A stretch of 64,000 bases of DNA from Nautilus pompilius (GCA_018389105.1 JACATO010000689.1:1032459-1096458); one strand, 5' to 3'; shown: positions 1 through 12,463, numbered from the stretch's first letter. Notes: a model not told the origin generated them from the letters alone. Numbers and translations are program-made.

Positions 1-600
1 TTCATAAAATTACAGTTCGATCACTCGATAATATTAAAATTGTGTGTCGTCTTTTTGTCGTCAACCGCTGTCACAATGGGTCCCAACGGGTTCACGGGTC
101 GTCTACTTTATCATAATTCCATAACTTTCTGTATATATAAAAAAACTACATATGTACTGATCTTGACTTTTATTTCCTTAGAAATCCAATGCCACCCTTA
201 AAATGCCATATCATACAATCCAGTTACTTTAAACTTAATGAATAATCCTTGCTCGACAGTATACACACATTTTGTACAAATTTTCATCACGAAAATCCAT
301 TAAATTGCTTTTGCATTCTCATCATCACTGGGTTTTTCCCGAGGCTGGAAAGATGTCTGGGGTCCTGGTCCTGAGAATGTTTAAACAAACTGAGGAAGGT
401 TTAACCAGTAAACAACTGATGTGTACGAAGAAATTGCATGCACATATTACAACGGAACCAATGGCGATTCGACCGAATCGTCCTTTGTGGAGCTACGGGT
501 TCGAGAAGGTTAGGCCCCACGGGATTCTTCATTGTTGTTTACAAGGGGTCACGTGAGTTGCCTTGAAGGATCGAGGCGAAACCTCACGACTGTCCATTGC
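1..600. other. no recognisable gene
   Basis: This is AT-rich sequence with a slightly more GC-rich patch near 480-590. Open frames of up to 94 codons occur, but none has a domain, a splice context or a family resemblance I recognise. I treat them as chance frames. Confidence 0.5.
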
Positions 601-610
601 AATATCTTTA

Positions 611-765
611 GACAAAAGAGAATTGGATATGATTATAATTTTAGAAAAAAGAGAGTCGGCCGTTATTATAATAGAATAAATGATAGATATCATCATCATT
701 TCAGGAATAAAAGAGTCATTCGTAAATATAATTATGGAAAAAAGAGAATCTGTTCTTAAATATCA
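611..765 (+). repeat. imperfect short tandem repeat, unit about 30-35 bp
   Basis: A motif of the form (A)AAAAGAG followed by an AT-rich stretch with TATAAT recurs about four to five times. In the plus frame starting at 532 it reads as FR-x-KR-(I/V) repeats, such as FRQKR, FRKKR and FRNKR. I see no known domain. It is more likely a degenerate minisatellite than a gene, although the reading frame does stay open across the units. Confidence 0.45.
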
Positions 766-859
766 AACAGAATCAAACAAAAAGAAAATGTTCTCTTTAC
801 AGAGTGGTTAACCAGATCAATTACCAACAGGAAAAGATGTCACGTATGGTAATAGGCAA

Positions 860-1132
860 AGGTGGTCTGATGCTGTCTGGTGAGTTATGCTTCACTTTAT
901 TTGTTCAGATGGAATAAAAATTTTGAGAAGGCGACACAAAGCACTGATACACCCTTGCATGATCGCAACTGTCCAGGCCTCTGGTAGTGGAGTCATAGTG
1001 TCCTCATATACCATAGAATCCTTTGATGCCTTAGAGGGAAGAATGAAACCTAAAGAGTATCTAAAGAGACAACTTCCTTTCAAGGTGCGGAATAGTTTTG
1101 TCTTAAATATTAATGAATTCCGCAACCTCTGA
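860..1132 (+). pseudogene. Tc1-like transposase fragment
   Basis: The plus frame from 887 contains DGIKILRRRHKALIHP followed by TVQASGSGVIV. This matches the central DDE region of Tc1-type transposases, where an SDGR-x-x-V-W-RR-x-HEA block precedes TVQAGGGS-x-MVWG. A second block around FDALEGRMKPKEYL fits the family segment after the VWG motif. The preceding FTLF-like residues are in another frame, so at least one frameshift is present. There is no complete catalytic triad, N-terminal helix-turn-helix or terminal inverted repeat here. It is a short dead relic; the family call rests on motif memory only. Confidence 0.6.
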
Positions 1133-1192
1133 AGGACTCTTTCTATCCAGTGTATGTTCTGTCTGTGGGAAGTGTAGTCTTGGCAAAATTTT

Positions 1193-1208
1193 CTAACCCT
1201 AACCCTAA
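1193..1208. repeat. interstitial telomere-like tract (CCCTAA)n
   Basis: About two and a half copies of CCCTAA lie between the Tc1-like and LINE fragments. Other short tracts occur near 7421, 51009 and 58850. Confidence 0.6.
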
Positions 1209-1209
1209 G

Positions 1210-2812
1210 ATGCGGGTGTGCCCGATCACTACTTAGACAGGCAGGGCCAGGAAACTAATCATAGGGGGCATCTAGTAGGTTCGAAACAACTGCAGACTTT
1301 ATGCATGCATTATGATCTGCTGGACACGTTTAGAAATAAATACCCAGACACTAAATCGTATACTCATTATTCTGACAGGTATAAGGTAGCAACAGGGTTA
1401 TACCGGGTATACGTCAGTTTTAACGTAATGGAGACCCTTCAAGATGTCATGCACAACGCGATCCCCTGGAGTGGTCATTACCATGTTACAGCTATATTTT
1501 CTGTTAGGTCAGCATCCGGGGAACCAGGCACTTGGAAGCTCAACGACACCATCCTCACGGAGTCGGTGCTTGTTGAGTGGATTGAAGAGTTTTGGCTCTT
1601 CTGGAAAATGTGCCTAAACAGCTTCTCCCCATCCGAATGGTGAGACTTAGGTAAACATAGCTGAAGGAACTTGGCATAATATTGCCAGTTAAGAAGCGCA
1701 TATTGTCAGCACCTACAGAAGGACCTTAAAAGCGATCTTAAGCTAGCATTAAACCAAGCGGCATTAGGTTACCGTGATCCAGATAGAATCTATGCCATTA
1801 AAAGAGATCTCAACAACCTAACTAGCAGCAAAGCGGAAGGCGCCAGAATACAGGTGGTTAGCGAAGAAAAATGTAGTAAAACCTGTGGGTTAGAAAAGTC
1901 TGGGCTGTAGGTAAAACTACGATCTTAAAAGAGCCCAGTGGCCACACTATAACTGAGATCACAGACATCGTTAGAAGAAGCTTGGTATTATAAACATCTC
2001 CACTCTAGTGAAGGAATTAACGCTCAAGCTCAGGACTCGTTCTTCAGCCACCTAGAAAGTGGACTAGATACTGACGCAGCCCCGAACTCAGTGAAGGACA
2101 AATAACAGATGAAATATAAAGCGCCATTAAGGCACTCAACAATGATAAATCCCCATGGAGCGACGGCCTTACAACCGAGTTCTATAAAAGTTTCGGGTAC
2201 CTACTAGTTAAGGACTTGGCAGTTGTAGCTGGCAGCGCATTCGAACTAGGGGAGCTTACTCTTAGTCAGCGTTGGGTGACAGGCAAAACCTGGATAACTG
2301 GCAGCCTATTTTACTTCTAAACATAGAATTATAAGATCATACCTAAGGTGTTAGCAAACCGGTTAGCCAAAGTTATGCCTATAATCATTAGTGAGGATCA
2401 AACCTGCTCAGTTAGAGGAAGAACAATTGTGGACTCCCTCCACCTGATCAGAGAAATCTTGCATAAAGTAGACAAGGAACAATCTCCATCCATCATGCTA
2501 GCCATTGATCAGATGAAGGCATTCGAGAGGGTAGAGTGGGACTTCCTGTTTAAAACACTAAAAGAGTTTGGATTTGGGAGAGACCTAATCAAATGGATAC
2601 AACTCTGCTACATGAACATCCAGACAAGAATTAGTCAGAATGGATTTATGTCAGCCTAATTCAAACCCTCTCGCGGAATCAGGCAAGGTTGCCCTCTAAG
2701 CGCAATGCTTTGTGTAATCGTGGCCAGGACACTGGCTTGTAAGGTCTGTGCTGAGGATATTTCATCCCAGCACTACACCAACATCTACCTGACCAACCGA
2801 GTATTCCATGAT
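1210..2812 (+). pseudogene. Tx1-like non-LTR retrotransposon (LINE) ORF2 relic
   Basis: The 1218-1643 frame resembles the C-terminal end of an APE-type endonuclease (PDHYL start, then GTWKLNDTIL). At 2130-2230 a broken frame gives SPWSDGLTTEFYKSF, the start of a reverse transcriptase. The frame 2348-2659 carries VLANRLAKV upstream, DQTCSVRGRTIVDSLHLIRE, then AIDQMKAFERVEWDFLF (the first catalytic Asp motif). After a stop, GIRQGCPLSAMLCVI follows. These are the RT blocks of the L1/Tx1 group; names such as Tx1 ORF2 are the best match I can recall. Several stops and frameshifts occur. The copy ends before the YADD motif, exactly where the segmental duplication begins, so no 3' end is preserved. 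Confidence 0.75.
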
Positions 2813-4278
2813 TAGTCTCTGATGTTGTGAGGCTTATATGAGCCCATCATGCACAAACTTTACATTAATCAAGGTTATCACTAATCATCTTTATGGACTA
2901 ACTCACTCAACTGTGTGTCTGTTTGCCAAATCAGTTCAACCTTCTGTGTACTGTCTTCATTAACAGCTCCTGCCGGTTTCCCATAGCAAGGTCTATCCTA
3001 GAGTTCCATTTCTCCACTTTTCATACAATTCATACAGCACCTTACAGCACTATGATCAATGCATAAGTGTCCATACGCATTCGTCAAACAATGAAGAATC
3101 TCAATCAGTAAAATCTATTCAACTGTAAGAGGCTCAATTACTAATCCATTTAACATATGGATCAACCATTTTAAACTGCTGTAATATGTTATTTCCTGGT
3201 GAATAAAAGAAATAAAACTTTCAGAATAGTGGCAGAATATATAAAAACATTTTGTGTATGATTTTTATTACCATTCCTCACAAAATAAATAGATATTTCT
3301 TTTGGAGGTTCCCCTTGTATGTATAGAGAGACAGACTACATGCAAACTTAATGTACCTGGATGAAATGTTAATATTTTAGTTTCTATCCTGATTTTAATG
3401 GAACAAGATCCTCAATGAGAAAATAATTTCTGGATCTCTAATATTGATTAGCAACAAATATTTTCATATGGTATCAGAAATTTGAAAGCTATTTTGGTAA
3501 GACAAATTTGTAATTTCAAGTGATTAAAGCTTGATTTTGGTTGGAATGTCATGCATTTGTTTTGTTTCAATCTACTCAAATCATAAATATTACCATAACA
3601 ACAAACCAAAAAAATGTGTATAATAAATGGAAAGACATGGATTGTTTTTGTGCTCTATCCTTAACACACAAAGAAACAGAATATGACAGATGCAGGTTTG
3701 ATATATTTTATGAACCACAGAGCACAATGTTTGAGTTAGATAATTAGCATTCCAGCAATCTCCAGATCAACAGCTGTCTGAATATTTTAAATCATAAATA
3801 ATCCAGCCTGGAAAAATGTTAGGTTGGTTCATCCACAACTTAAAAGTGAAAACATTTCTGAATGAATACTGCCCATACTTGTCCTCAACAACTGTATAAT
3901 GGAAGCTTCAAATAGAAACCATTTATCCAATTCTTCATTTTTATAATCATCCTCTGGCAGCACTTGACAATTATTAAGCAACAGTTTAAATTCACTAAGA
4001 CAAAACTGATATAGATAAGTTATTAACAAGAAATATTTTAGTTCTGGAGTAAGTAAAGTCTATTAATTTCTCAGAATTCAGTGTTCCTAATGATTTTCCT
4101 TCCAATACTCATTAGTAAATTTACTTTTTTAAAATTTCTTTTTAGAAGAGGGTATGACATAGGGAAGGATCTTGTATTGAGAGCATTGATAGAGCTAAAA
4201 AAATTCAGGTAAAATCTAAAAGCTACCACATGGAGGCAGCAAACCAGAACAGGAACTTTGGGTATAGGTAAGACTCAC

Positions 4279-4380
4279 TTTGGCTTCCTGTTCTAACTTT
4301 CTCAGATCTAGCAGCAGCTTGGATTCATTTTTCTGCAAATGTTTTGCCTTACTGATCAGTGTCTCTTGCTTGAGCTCAGG
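4279..4380 (-). CDS. RAD50: RAD50-like coiled-coil exon (copy A, downstream exon)
   Basis: The minus-strand exon of 34 codons is bounded by TTTTTCAG and GTGAGT and is in phase 0 at both ends. It reads as a coiled coil, with the stretch LRKLEQEAK matching LRKLDQEME in animal RAD50 just before the zinc-hook half of the N-terminal coil. RAD50 is the SMC-like ATPase of the MRE11-RAD50-NBS1 DNA double-strand-break repair complex in the nucleus. The frame is open here and in copy B (63155-63256), with about three residue differences. Whether it belongs to a live gene cannot be seen: neighbouring exons expected between it and 60602-60671 are missing, and other fragments are out of order. RAD50 identity is moderately sure; functional status is unsure. 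Confidence 0.65.
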
Positions 4381-4792
4381 CTGAAAAATGACAAGGTGAA
4401 AACTCATGAAACTATACTTATCTTTAGGTAAGAGAAAAAAATATTCAGGAAAAAAGAGAATAGTAGTTCTTTTAAAACAACAACATTCTGCTCAAACCTA
4501 CAATCAAGGATACCACAGAGTCGGTTCTGTAAGTATAGGAAAGACCCTGTTTACATTAGAAGTATAGGACTATATTCTGTACTGTAAAGAAAAGATAAGA
4601 AAATCTAGAACAAGTTTATCCAAAACAGTTGAGTCTGCCCAGTTAAATTTGTTCACATTTGTGAAATCTAACAGACAAGTTTGAGATTAAGAAGCAGGTT
4701 GTTTCTTATTGCCTCTCAGAGCAGCAATGTGTCAATCAGGACCAGATACCCTTTCTATGAAGAAACTAAAATAAATCACAACGGTAACAAAC

Positions 4793-4869
4793 CTCGACCT
4801 GTAAGTCTTCCATCTCTGCTAACTTGCTCTGAAATTCATTCAACTTGCTTTGAAGTTTGTTGGTGGAAC
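4793..4869 (-). CDS. RAD50: RAD50-like coiled-coil exon (copy A, upstream exon)
   Basis: The minus-strand exon begins after TGTATTGCAG and encodes GSTNKLQSKLNEFQSKLAEM then EDLQVE. It ends at a GTTTGT donor; an alternative GTCGAG donor lies six bases earlier. The GS(T/S)-x-(K/R) start and heptad pattern align with the RAD50 segment GSSDRILELDQEL. It enters in phase 1 and leaves in phase 0, which fits exon 4279-4380 directly downstream. The two exons together give a colinear match of about 60 residues to RAD50. Copy B has the same exon at 63668-63744. Confidence 0.65.
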
Positions 4870-5137
4870 CTGCAATACAGAACAGAACATCAGCATAGCT
4901 TCTGAGGCAGCCTGACACAATCCTAACAGCATAAATAACATTGGCAGGTTTGCTGGAGAACAAAACTCATATTCTGCAAAGCCGTAATTCTAACTTCCCA
5001 CAACCTCAACATACTTTTACTTTACAAACAGGAGTAATGTAGAATGGAAGAAAGTTATTAACTACATTGCTTGCCATCTAGATGTCAAATACACACCTCA
5101 AATATGTAAATTTTGTCTCTAAATACATACATTTATG

Positions 5138-6150
5138 GCACCTGCTAAACTAATATGGCAAGTCACTGAACTTTATCACTAGAACACAATCTCAAATGAA
5201 TTCCTTATCTGCAGTAGATTTTCAGTGATAAAAATAAAATAATTATTCTAAGTCAACAGAGCAGGAAGCTTTTAAACTCTCTTTAAAATAAAACAACCTC
5301 ACCTAGTCTGTTTTTACAGATATTTATACTGTTCTGCTTCCAGTATTTGTTCTGGTGGAGACTACTAAATAGTTACTATTACTACTAATGCTTAACCAAT
5401 TTATATTTGGCACATAATGTTACAGGAACTGTCAGAGAAATTATCTATCATTATACAGTCCTTACCAAAAATTTTTTAAATTTCAATTGTGCCACAATAA
5501 AAACATCTTCGTTCATAAATCAGACTACATGTATATTACTGCCAAGTGTCTGGTTAATAGTATTAATCAATTAAGGAATTATACTACAATTTTCTTCAGC
5601 AGGGGATCTTATATAATTATGACAAGAGGTAACTAATGGAAGCCATGACAAATGACAATAAAGCAGGGAATTGCAATGGGTGATTGTCCAGGTACCCCGA
5701 CTGTTTCTGCTGTTGATTGTAACTCGCAATTGCATATATCTAAAGGAAAAAATTATATTTACCACCTGACTCTAGATATCTTAAACATTACATTTCACAT
5801 TTAATCTCTGAAAGTACTTCACTACAGATAATTACATCAGTCCAGCCACAGACTATCAAAAATAGAACTTGAACTGAATTGTTGACTTTTTATGTTTGAA
5901 GGTTAAAATGTAAATATTTGCTTTATCAGCATTTTTTTTTTTTTTAAGTTTAGATAAAAGCAGTATTACTCTAATCATATTCATGTACACTGCACAGCAA
6001 AAAAATTTTTAAGATTTTTTGTTTCCATTCCAAGAATTTCAAAAATGAATACTTTTAAAAGGTGCAATAGCACCACCAAGAAATTAACTGAAATTTAACA
6101 TATAAATTGCATTTGATCTAGTGAACAGCACCCCCAATTACCATAGCACC
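5138..6150. other. AT-rich, no gene seen
   Basis: I see no domain or convincing exon. A T tract lies at 5933-5945. A splice-acceptor-like site near 5737 (minus) leads into a short frame with no family resemblance. Confidence 0.4.
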
Positions 6151-6560
6151 AGCAATAAAGTTATAAACTCTGTGCTGGTCTAAGGTCAGATCCACTCTAC
6201 ACTTCTGCTTATTTGTTGTCAGTTTGTTGTCGATGTCTTGCCGTTGCTCTCCTGAGAACAGTTAAGCTGATCTAAGATCACTTAAGGTGGTAATGTTGTT
6301 GGTGTTCAATTTGGCCAAGAGCTGAACTGGCTAGTGTGTATCCGGCTGAAACCACTGTCCAGTCCTTGCTGTGTGCTCCCCACAGGCGTCGTTGTCCAAG
6401 TCTTTTAGCTGCCAGCCCCAATAGGAGCGCGGCTTGATTTCGTCAGTCCCACTGCAGTAACAGTTCCGGCTCCTGTCGCCAGCGTGTACACTGACCTTTT
6501 GCCAAGATCAAAATTACCCCAATCTCCAAATATTGTTTACAGATTTAATCCCTAATTTTT
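6150..6560. other. GC-richer anonymous segment, possible repeat
   Basis: Base composition rises sharply compared with both flanks. No coding frame, promoter box or tRNA-like box is convincing. It may be an unrecognised interspersed repeat. Confidence 0.3.
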
Positions 6561-6722
6561 AAATAAATTATACACCAATGTATCCAAGGAAATACCAGAC
6601 AGCTGTTTTTTGCTTAACTGGCACTCATCATCGATGCCTTCCCGGGATCAAACCTGTAATTTTCATGAACAGCTGTCTCTGAGGAGCTAACGTGCTATCC
6701 ACTAGGAAGATGGCATAGGGGG

Positions 6723-6923
6723 AGGGCATTAATACCGTGCATTGTTATCGAGTAATGCGAAGGGACAAACCTCATTATAAATTTTACTTTTAACTTTTTT
6801 GTTTTTCTGTATAACTTTGCAATAATAAAATTGTGTTTCATGAAAATATTAAAAAATGATAATGAGTTATTTCCCTTCTTCGCGGATGTCGCTAACAATG
6901 CACAGTATTATCGTCCTTGCCCT
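6723..6923. repeat. MITE-like inverted repeat with conserved core motif
   Basis: A left arm of about 56 bp (6723-6778) and a right arm of about 63 bp (6861-6923) are imperfect inverted copies. Each holds the core CTAACAATGCACRGTATTA on one strand or the other, flanked by a GAAGGGAC block. The same core recurs near 6986, 43150, 44948 and 50895, so these ends belong to a dispersed family. Confidence 0.6.
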
Positions 6924-6959
6924 CTGCCCTTTAACTAACCAGGGAGTAGAGGGCATTAA

Positions 6960-7260
6960 TGGATGGTATTGGGCGAGGCCGTTAATACTGTGCATTGTTA
7001 GCGAGTTCGGCGAAGGGACATAACTCATTGTAATTTTTTTACAATATTTTTTTGTTTAACTTCAATAATAAAATTGTATTTCATGATAAGACGTTAACCA
7101 TAACAAAACAAGTTGTTGCAAATCTGTTTTCTATGTTAAAAGTCTAAAAAAACCTAACTAAATTCTACAACAAATTTTTAAGTCTGTATTTGTTTGAGCT
7201 TGTGAGATTATTGTAGCATTCAGATTCTGAAATTAGACATGTTAATTCTGAAGACAAAAG
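6960..7260 (-). repeat. partial copy of the ~1.75-kb repeat, reverse orientation
   Basis: The core motif at 6986 is followed by CGAAGGGACATAACTCATT, then segments matching the reverse complement of 42960-43150 (and 44750-44940), including the block ending in GCATTCAGATTC. This makes it an inverted, truncated copy of the family seen in tandem at 42.4-45.3 kb. Confidence 0.65.
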
Positions 7261-7420
7261 TGCTTTAAATGTTAAATTCATGCAGGAAAAGGATAATGTT
7301 TTCTTTTAAAGTCAACCAGGAAAAGAAGACAATGCTATGAAAACAAAAACTATACTCTTTAATTATGTAAATTTATGTTGTTATGCTAAATCAGAATTGA
7401 GAAAAACTTATGGTAGTTGA

Positions 7421-7440
7421 ACCCGAACCCTAACCCTAAC
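7421..7440. repeat. interstitial telomere-like tract
   Basis: About three degenerate CCCTAA/CCCGAA units lie in tandem, the longest such tract in the window. Confidence 0.55.
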
Positions 7441-10020
7441 TGTGCATGCCATTACTTCTAATTTCTGCTATTATTTTGTTTTAAAGATTATTGTCTAGAA
7501 AGGCAATGAAGAATTTTACCTGAGCATAGCACAGGCAACTTAAATAGGGAAAATTAGATAACAAATAGCTAATTATTGTCTGTCACCAGCTAAGGATACC
7601 TTCCCATAATGCTTTGATGGAAGCCCAAATATATATTGCTCAGCTAAAACTGACAGCTCAAGATGCTTGCTGACCTGGGTTGTGGTCACTAACACAATGG
7701 GGACACTGTCTAGCTAAAATCTGAAAAGACCATTTCTGTGTTGAGTTCATGGAAGTCAGCTTTCATATCATTGCATTGTGGGATGCTCTTTGTCAGGGAA
7801 GGAAATAGATGAATGCAAAACTATGAAAAAATATGTGACCTTTAATGGCTCCCAGTGTTCCTGAATTGGCCCCAGTCATTCAGTAGATTCTCATCATAGG
7901 CGGACATGTTTTTGGGGACACATGCAGACTTATGAGAAATATGGCTAAAGTAACAACATTTTTATAGATATTGTGGTTTTTAGCCAAGCATTCTAAGACA
8001 CAAAAACAAATAAAAACTCTGTAGATGCACATGTTACAATCAAAAAGTAAAATCTCTAATGCTGTGGTTCTCCCAAGCCTCATCAGCCTGTACATTCTTG
8101 TAAAAAAACATTTTATACACACTTCCAACAGGCGCCAATTTACAACACATTCATGTCTAGCATTCACCCATAAATAAGATGCTGCACCTTTTCTTGATTA
8201 CACATGAAGGAATGCTTTTTCTTCTTACACGTAAATAAATTATTGTTTCAAATTTTATAACTTATTTATTATCACAATTCTTTCCATATGATTCATATTT
8301 CAATGATAATACTAACAAGAGGATATCTGTAGTTACAGAGATAAGTAGAAAATTATTAACAAGTAGATAAACCATTTTTTAAAATAATTATATAAAAATA
8401 TTTCTTAAGTAAAACCTGTACTTAAACATTTTGTTTAAGATATCTTTGTTTAAAATTCCATGTGTGTTATTTTAACTGGCTTTCTGTATCTAGAATGAAC
8501 TTGACTACAGCAATAAAATATAAACATTTTGTTTGTTTTTTAAAATTATTTTAATGTAATTGCTTTTCAATAAACATAAATTTTAAGCATTAAAAATACA
8601 AAACACTGAGCTGCATATTTAGTTTATCCTTTGTTTCAAATCTGTAGTAAATTCTATATATTATTTGTTTATTTAAATAACATTTTAAACAGATTTTACT
8701 TTATAATTATTTGAAAATAAATTCTGTTTTAATACTTTATTGTATTTATTAAATTTTCTTTTATGTTAAAAATAAATGATCAGAAGTAAAAGTGCTGTTA
8801 AGTACATGACAGCTGTAGAGGTGCTACAGATAACACCATAGAGATTATAACCAGATCCCTTTCACATTGGAATGAACAAAAAATACAGAAAAATCCAGTA
8901 CTAGGGACCATAGCTACAAGATCAATACCCCATGTATAATAAACTGTATGATTATTTAGTCTTTCAGATCTTAACAATGGCATTTGGAAATTATAAAGTT
9001 CCTTATTTAGAATTACTCTTTTTAAAAATTTCATTTTAAAATGAAAAATTGAATTTTTATTTTAAAAAATTTCGAATCTATTAAGAAAAACAGAGTTAGT
9101 CAGCTGGCATTCATCGAGGTTTTTGTTGTTCAGAATGTAAACTTCTGACTGGAATTCTATCAGAGTTAGGGTTCCCTCGTCGCAAAGTTCTGCAAGATGT
9201 TGGAGCAACACAAAAGTACATTTGTGTTAACTGGAGCTAGTGCCCCACATCTGCTACACTTAACAAAATGATACCAAAGCTGCTAAAGACATGCTGATGT
9301 TATCACAAGAAACAAAGTGATGACATAACATCACAACTATTTGCAGTTTTCCATTTTGATGAATATGATGTCACAATTAGTTTTTTATTATCATATTTTT
9401 CTCATTGCAAATTACTTTGGTTTTAAGCAGAAATTTACAGAAAGATGCACATTACAAATTTCTTAAAACAAATATTAATTATTTTTTTTTTTAGAAATAA
9501 CTCTGCTAATATTTTACTTTTGTGATATTTAAACTTTCCTGTCACGCACAACATTGGTATTTAGAGTTTTTGTTAACTTTAACACTGAATGTGTTCTTGG
9601 TGTGTTGGATTCTAGAACTGCATTTATTGCCTCTTGCAAAATGATGCAATCAAAAAGGCATTTTATTTTCACCAAGGTCCTAAGATGCATCATTATTCCA
9701 TCTTTCCCAAAAACAGTTTTAACATCAACATGACATCTTTCAAGTCCTTTTTTATAATCTGAGGTTCTTCATATATGTAAAACATATTTTAGATAAAAAT
9801 TTCTATGAAGTATATTTATGGATACATCAGACATGTTAAGATTTCAATAGATAAAATTAAAATTTTTCACCATGCTATGAAATAATAAAATCTTTTAGAA
9901 AGGCTTTATTTTACTTCTTTGAATAAACCCACAGGTTTCAAGTAACCATCTGCTCCATAACAACTTTGTTTTATCATTATTATTTCTCTTTCTCTATTCT
10001 CATTTCCATATACCATAATT
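7441..10020. other. AT-rich, no gene seen
   Basis: Very AT-rich, with many A/T runs. The frames present (up to 95 codons on minus near 7880-8167) show no recognisable family and no coding-like composition. Confidence 0.45.
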
Positions 10021-10660
10021 TCTGGGTTATAAGTCGATGTAGTTTATATGAAAACTCAATTTCCCATTTTTCTCATCTTTATTCAGCAATAAGACGAACC
10101 GGATTATAAGCTAGATAAGATAAGATAGTTGACCAACATCAGCCAGAACACCACGTGAAGTCTTGCAAATCAACAACAACAACAAAGAACCGTATAGGGT
10201 ACTTCCATGCTCATGAATATCAATGAGCTCTTTTGAAATTATCAAACTTCTCTTTCTGCCTGATGCAGTCTTTTTCTATGCATAAAGCAGAAACACCACA
10301 ATGGACCACTCACAAAGTTCTCCACTTCCAACTCAGTGACCATTTGTTTCACTTTTAATCTCTCCATGACATGCAGCACATTGTGATAATATCTACTCTT
10401 CTAACCTGTCCTCTATGCTTTTTCCATTGAGGTGTACGGCTGCGATTTGCCTTCTTAATTTTCTTTGCCTTGTGCCATTCCTGGATACATTTTTCAATGA
10501 TACTGTACTTATGAGGAACAGCCATATTTGTCCATTTTCCTTGGCAAATTTTATAACTTCCAGTTTAAAGGTTGTTGTGCAAGAATTACATGATGTGACA
10601 GGAGGAATTTCAAAATAAATGAGGGTTTTATACTCACAATTAAGATCGAAATGGATCAAG
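10020..10660 (-). pseudogene. pogo-like transposase N-terminal relic
   Basis: On minus from about 10600 downwards the frame reads TFKLEVIKFAKENG, then (after a short shift) a segment ending RQIAAVHLNGKSIEDRLEE. This is the layout of the psq/Brinker-type helix-turn-helix of pogo-group transposases, followed by the KK/LEERL linker. Further down, in another frame near 10270-10300, WCFCFMHRKRL resembles the W-x-x-RFM-x-R block of the CENPB-type second HTH. Near 10022-10110 two short ATAAGTCG/ATAAGACG-like motifs may be remains of a terminus. No DDE domain follows, and stops are present. Confidence 0.5.
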
Positions 10661-10879
10661 ATGATGGTGACTTGTTATTGATTGGATAAATAAGCGTATT
10701 TTAATGAACAATTAACATTGGTACTACTGAACTCCCCACTCTGGTGTTTTCCAAGTAGTTTGATGTGAACTTTATAGCCAAGTTTTCAGGTTTAATGCGT
10801 TTGTTTTTTCAATATTCAGAAATTTAAATTTTATCCATGTATAAGCCAATTCCGCCATCTTGGTCTGCTCATAAGCAGA

Positions 10880-12460
10880 GAACTCGAGCGAAGATGCTGT
10901 CCTGTTCTGCTTTTGGCTGTACCAATCATGAAAATAATCCCTCTGTTACCTTTCATTGGTTAGAATTGTATTTATTGTGCATGCTTACTTTAGAACTTTG
11001 TACAGACAATGAAGATATTTTGTAAAAAGATCTTTGAGTTTTTGGCAGAGCGGGTGGGACAGACAGTCAAGTCAGGGCAGCAAATTAACATGTCACCATC
11101 ACAGTGATGTGACAGGCTTCTATCTATGCTCTTGTTAAATAATTATAGCACATGCTGTCCACTAGAATCTAATACAATCATGACATTACCTTGATAATAA
11201 TAATAATAAACAGTGAACCGCTGAGTCCTTTCTCAGAAGACAACCCTGATGATGGTCAGGGAAGCAACTTTCCTCGATTTAGACTTTGTTCCCCAAACAG
11301 CTTATTTAAATGGAATTAGAAACAAACACTCAGAAGTACATGCATCTAAACCACTTTCATTGAAATGCATAATAATAATATATTATGTTTATTACTTAAG
11401 GCAAAATTTATCTCTCAGCTATTAGTGAATCATTTTCAAAATAACTTAATATGTTTCTTGATCTTTATCTAGTGCTATCTCTACTATTACTTGTGCTATT
11501 TGTACATAGTAATCCTGTCTGCTGCTGCTTTCATCTACTTTTAAAATCCTGTTTGCATAAAACTGTGTAATCCACTGCCGTGATTCAGTTTGTGTAAAAC
11601 ACTTTTACATAACCTGTCACCCTTTAGCTGTCCCTTTGTTGAAGCAATTAATGACAGTAGTTATATGAAATAAAATCACTGATTTTCAAAAATTGTCATA
11701 AAAAATGCTTCTTTTTTTTTCAGTTTTCCAAAAAATGGATAAGAGCAACAAAGAGAGCCAACTTTAACCCATCAAAATCAGCAGTGTTGCGCTCTTTCCA
11801 CTTTGCAGAAGAAGATATTAACAGGACATCAGTTAGTTGTGTTTGAATTCGCAGTGGCAGGGTACCTACTATATTTGGTTTTCCTAAGCATCTGAAAAGT
11901 GACAGCAAGCCTAGAAAATGACCATTTCCATGACAACCTGAATGTGATGTGGAGGATGTTGGTGATGCAATACCTGTGCCATGTATTCTTCACTGAAAAG
12001 GAAATTAGAACAAGCTGAACTGAAATTAGCCTCATCGAGAAAACGAATAAAGTTACTGCAGCAGTCAAAGCGACGCCTCGTTAAAAAGAATGCTGACTTA
12101 AAAAACATCACCAGAGAGTTGAGGTGTAATGACCTTGTAAGCAGTAAGGGGTCAGGGTGCTTTAAAACTGTGCAGGTGATGTGTCAGATTTGTTGAAGCA
12201 TCAGATTGCCAAAATATACTGATCAACAACTGCCCTCCAAACATTCATTAAAGCTGAGAAGCTTTGCAATGACTTTAAATCTCTATTCACCAAAGGCAAA
12301 CAGATATGTACAAAAGATGTTTGACACTTGTTTGCCCCATCCCAGGATCATTGAGAAATGCTATCAGACCGTGAGTGACAAACCGGGATTCCTCCAGGCT
12401 GTGTTCTCTGCATTAAAACAGAAGTTTGGTGCTAATCAAGGTCCTGGGGTGTGTGCGCCC
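10880..12460 (+). pseudogene. THAP9/P-element-like transposase pseudogene
   Basis: Near 10894 the frame gives MLSCSAFGC..VTFHW, the start of a THAP zinc finger (C-x2-4-C with an early AFGC). After an intron-like gap, a CAG acceptor at 11721-11723 opens KKWIRATKRANFNPSKSA, SFHFAEED and VPTIFGFP, which are the rest of the THAP finger and its closing VP-x-F-like motif. One TGA interrupts it. At 11981-12160 there is a leucine-rich coiled coil (LKRKLEQAELKL), and at 12206-12463 LRSFAMTLNLYSPKANRYVQ then LPHPRIIEKCYQ, as in P-element/THAP9 transposases. The RNase H-like catalytic core is missing. An inverted partial copy lies at 41878-42395. Confidence 0.8.
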
Positions 12461-12463
12461 TAA

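Larger units (their letters stand above)
2812..5137. repeat. segmental duplication, copy A
   Basis: This block matches 60933-64000 in the same orientation with only a few percent mismatch wherever I compared it (for example 2814-3270, 3540-3660, 3790-4070 and 4200-5130). Copy A keeps about 240 bp (near 3290-3530) that copy B has replaced by a mariner, and about 95 bp (near 3690-3775) that copy B lacks. The match runs to the window edge in copy B, so the true length is unknown. Both copies carry the same two minus-strand RAD50-like exons. Confidence 0.9.

Noticed and set aside
3829-4029. Minus frame of 66 codons inside duplication copy A, preceded by an acceptor-like TATCAG.
   Set aside because: The corresponding part of copy B has a stop and a frameshift early on, and the residues match no part of RAD50.
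4681-4905. Plus frames in the duplicated block (also 63556-63741).
   Set aside because: They are antisense shadows overlapping the minus-strand exon and are kept open only because the copies are similar.
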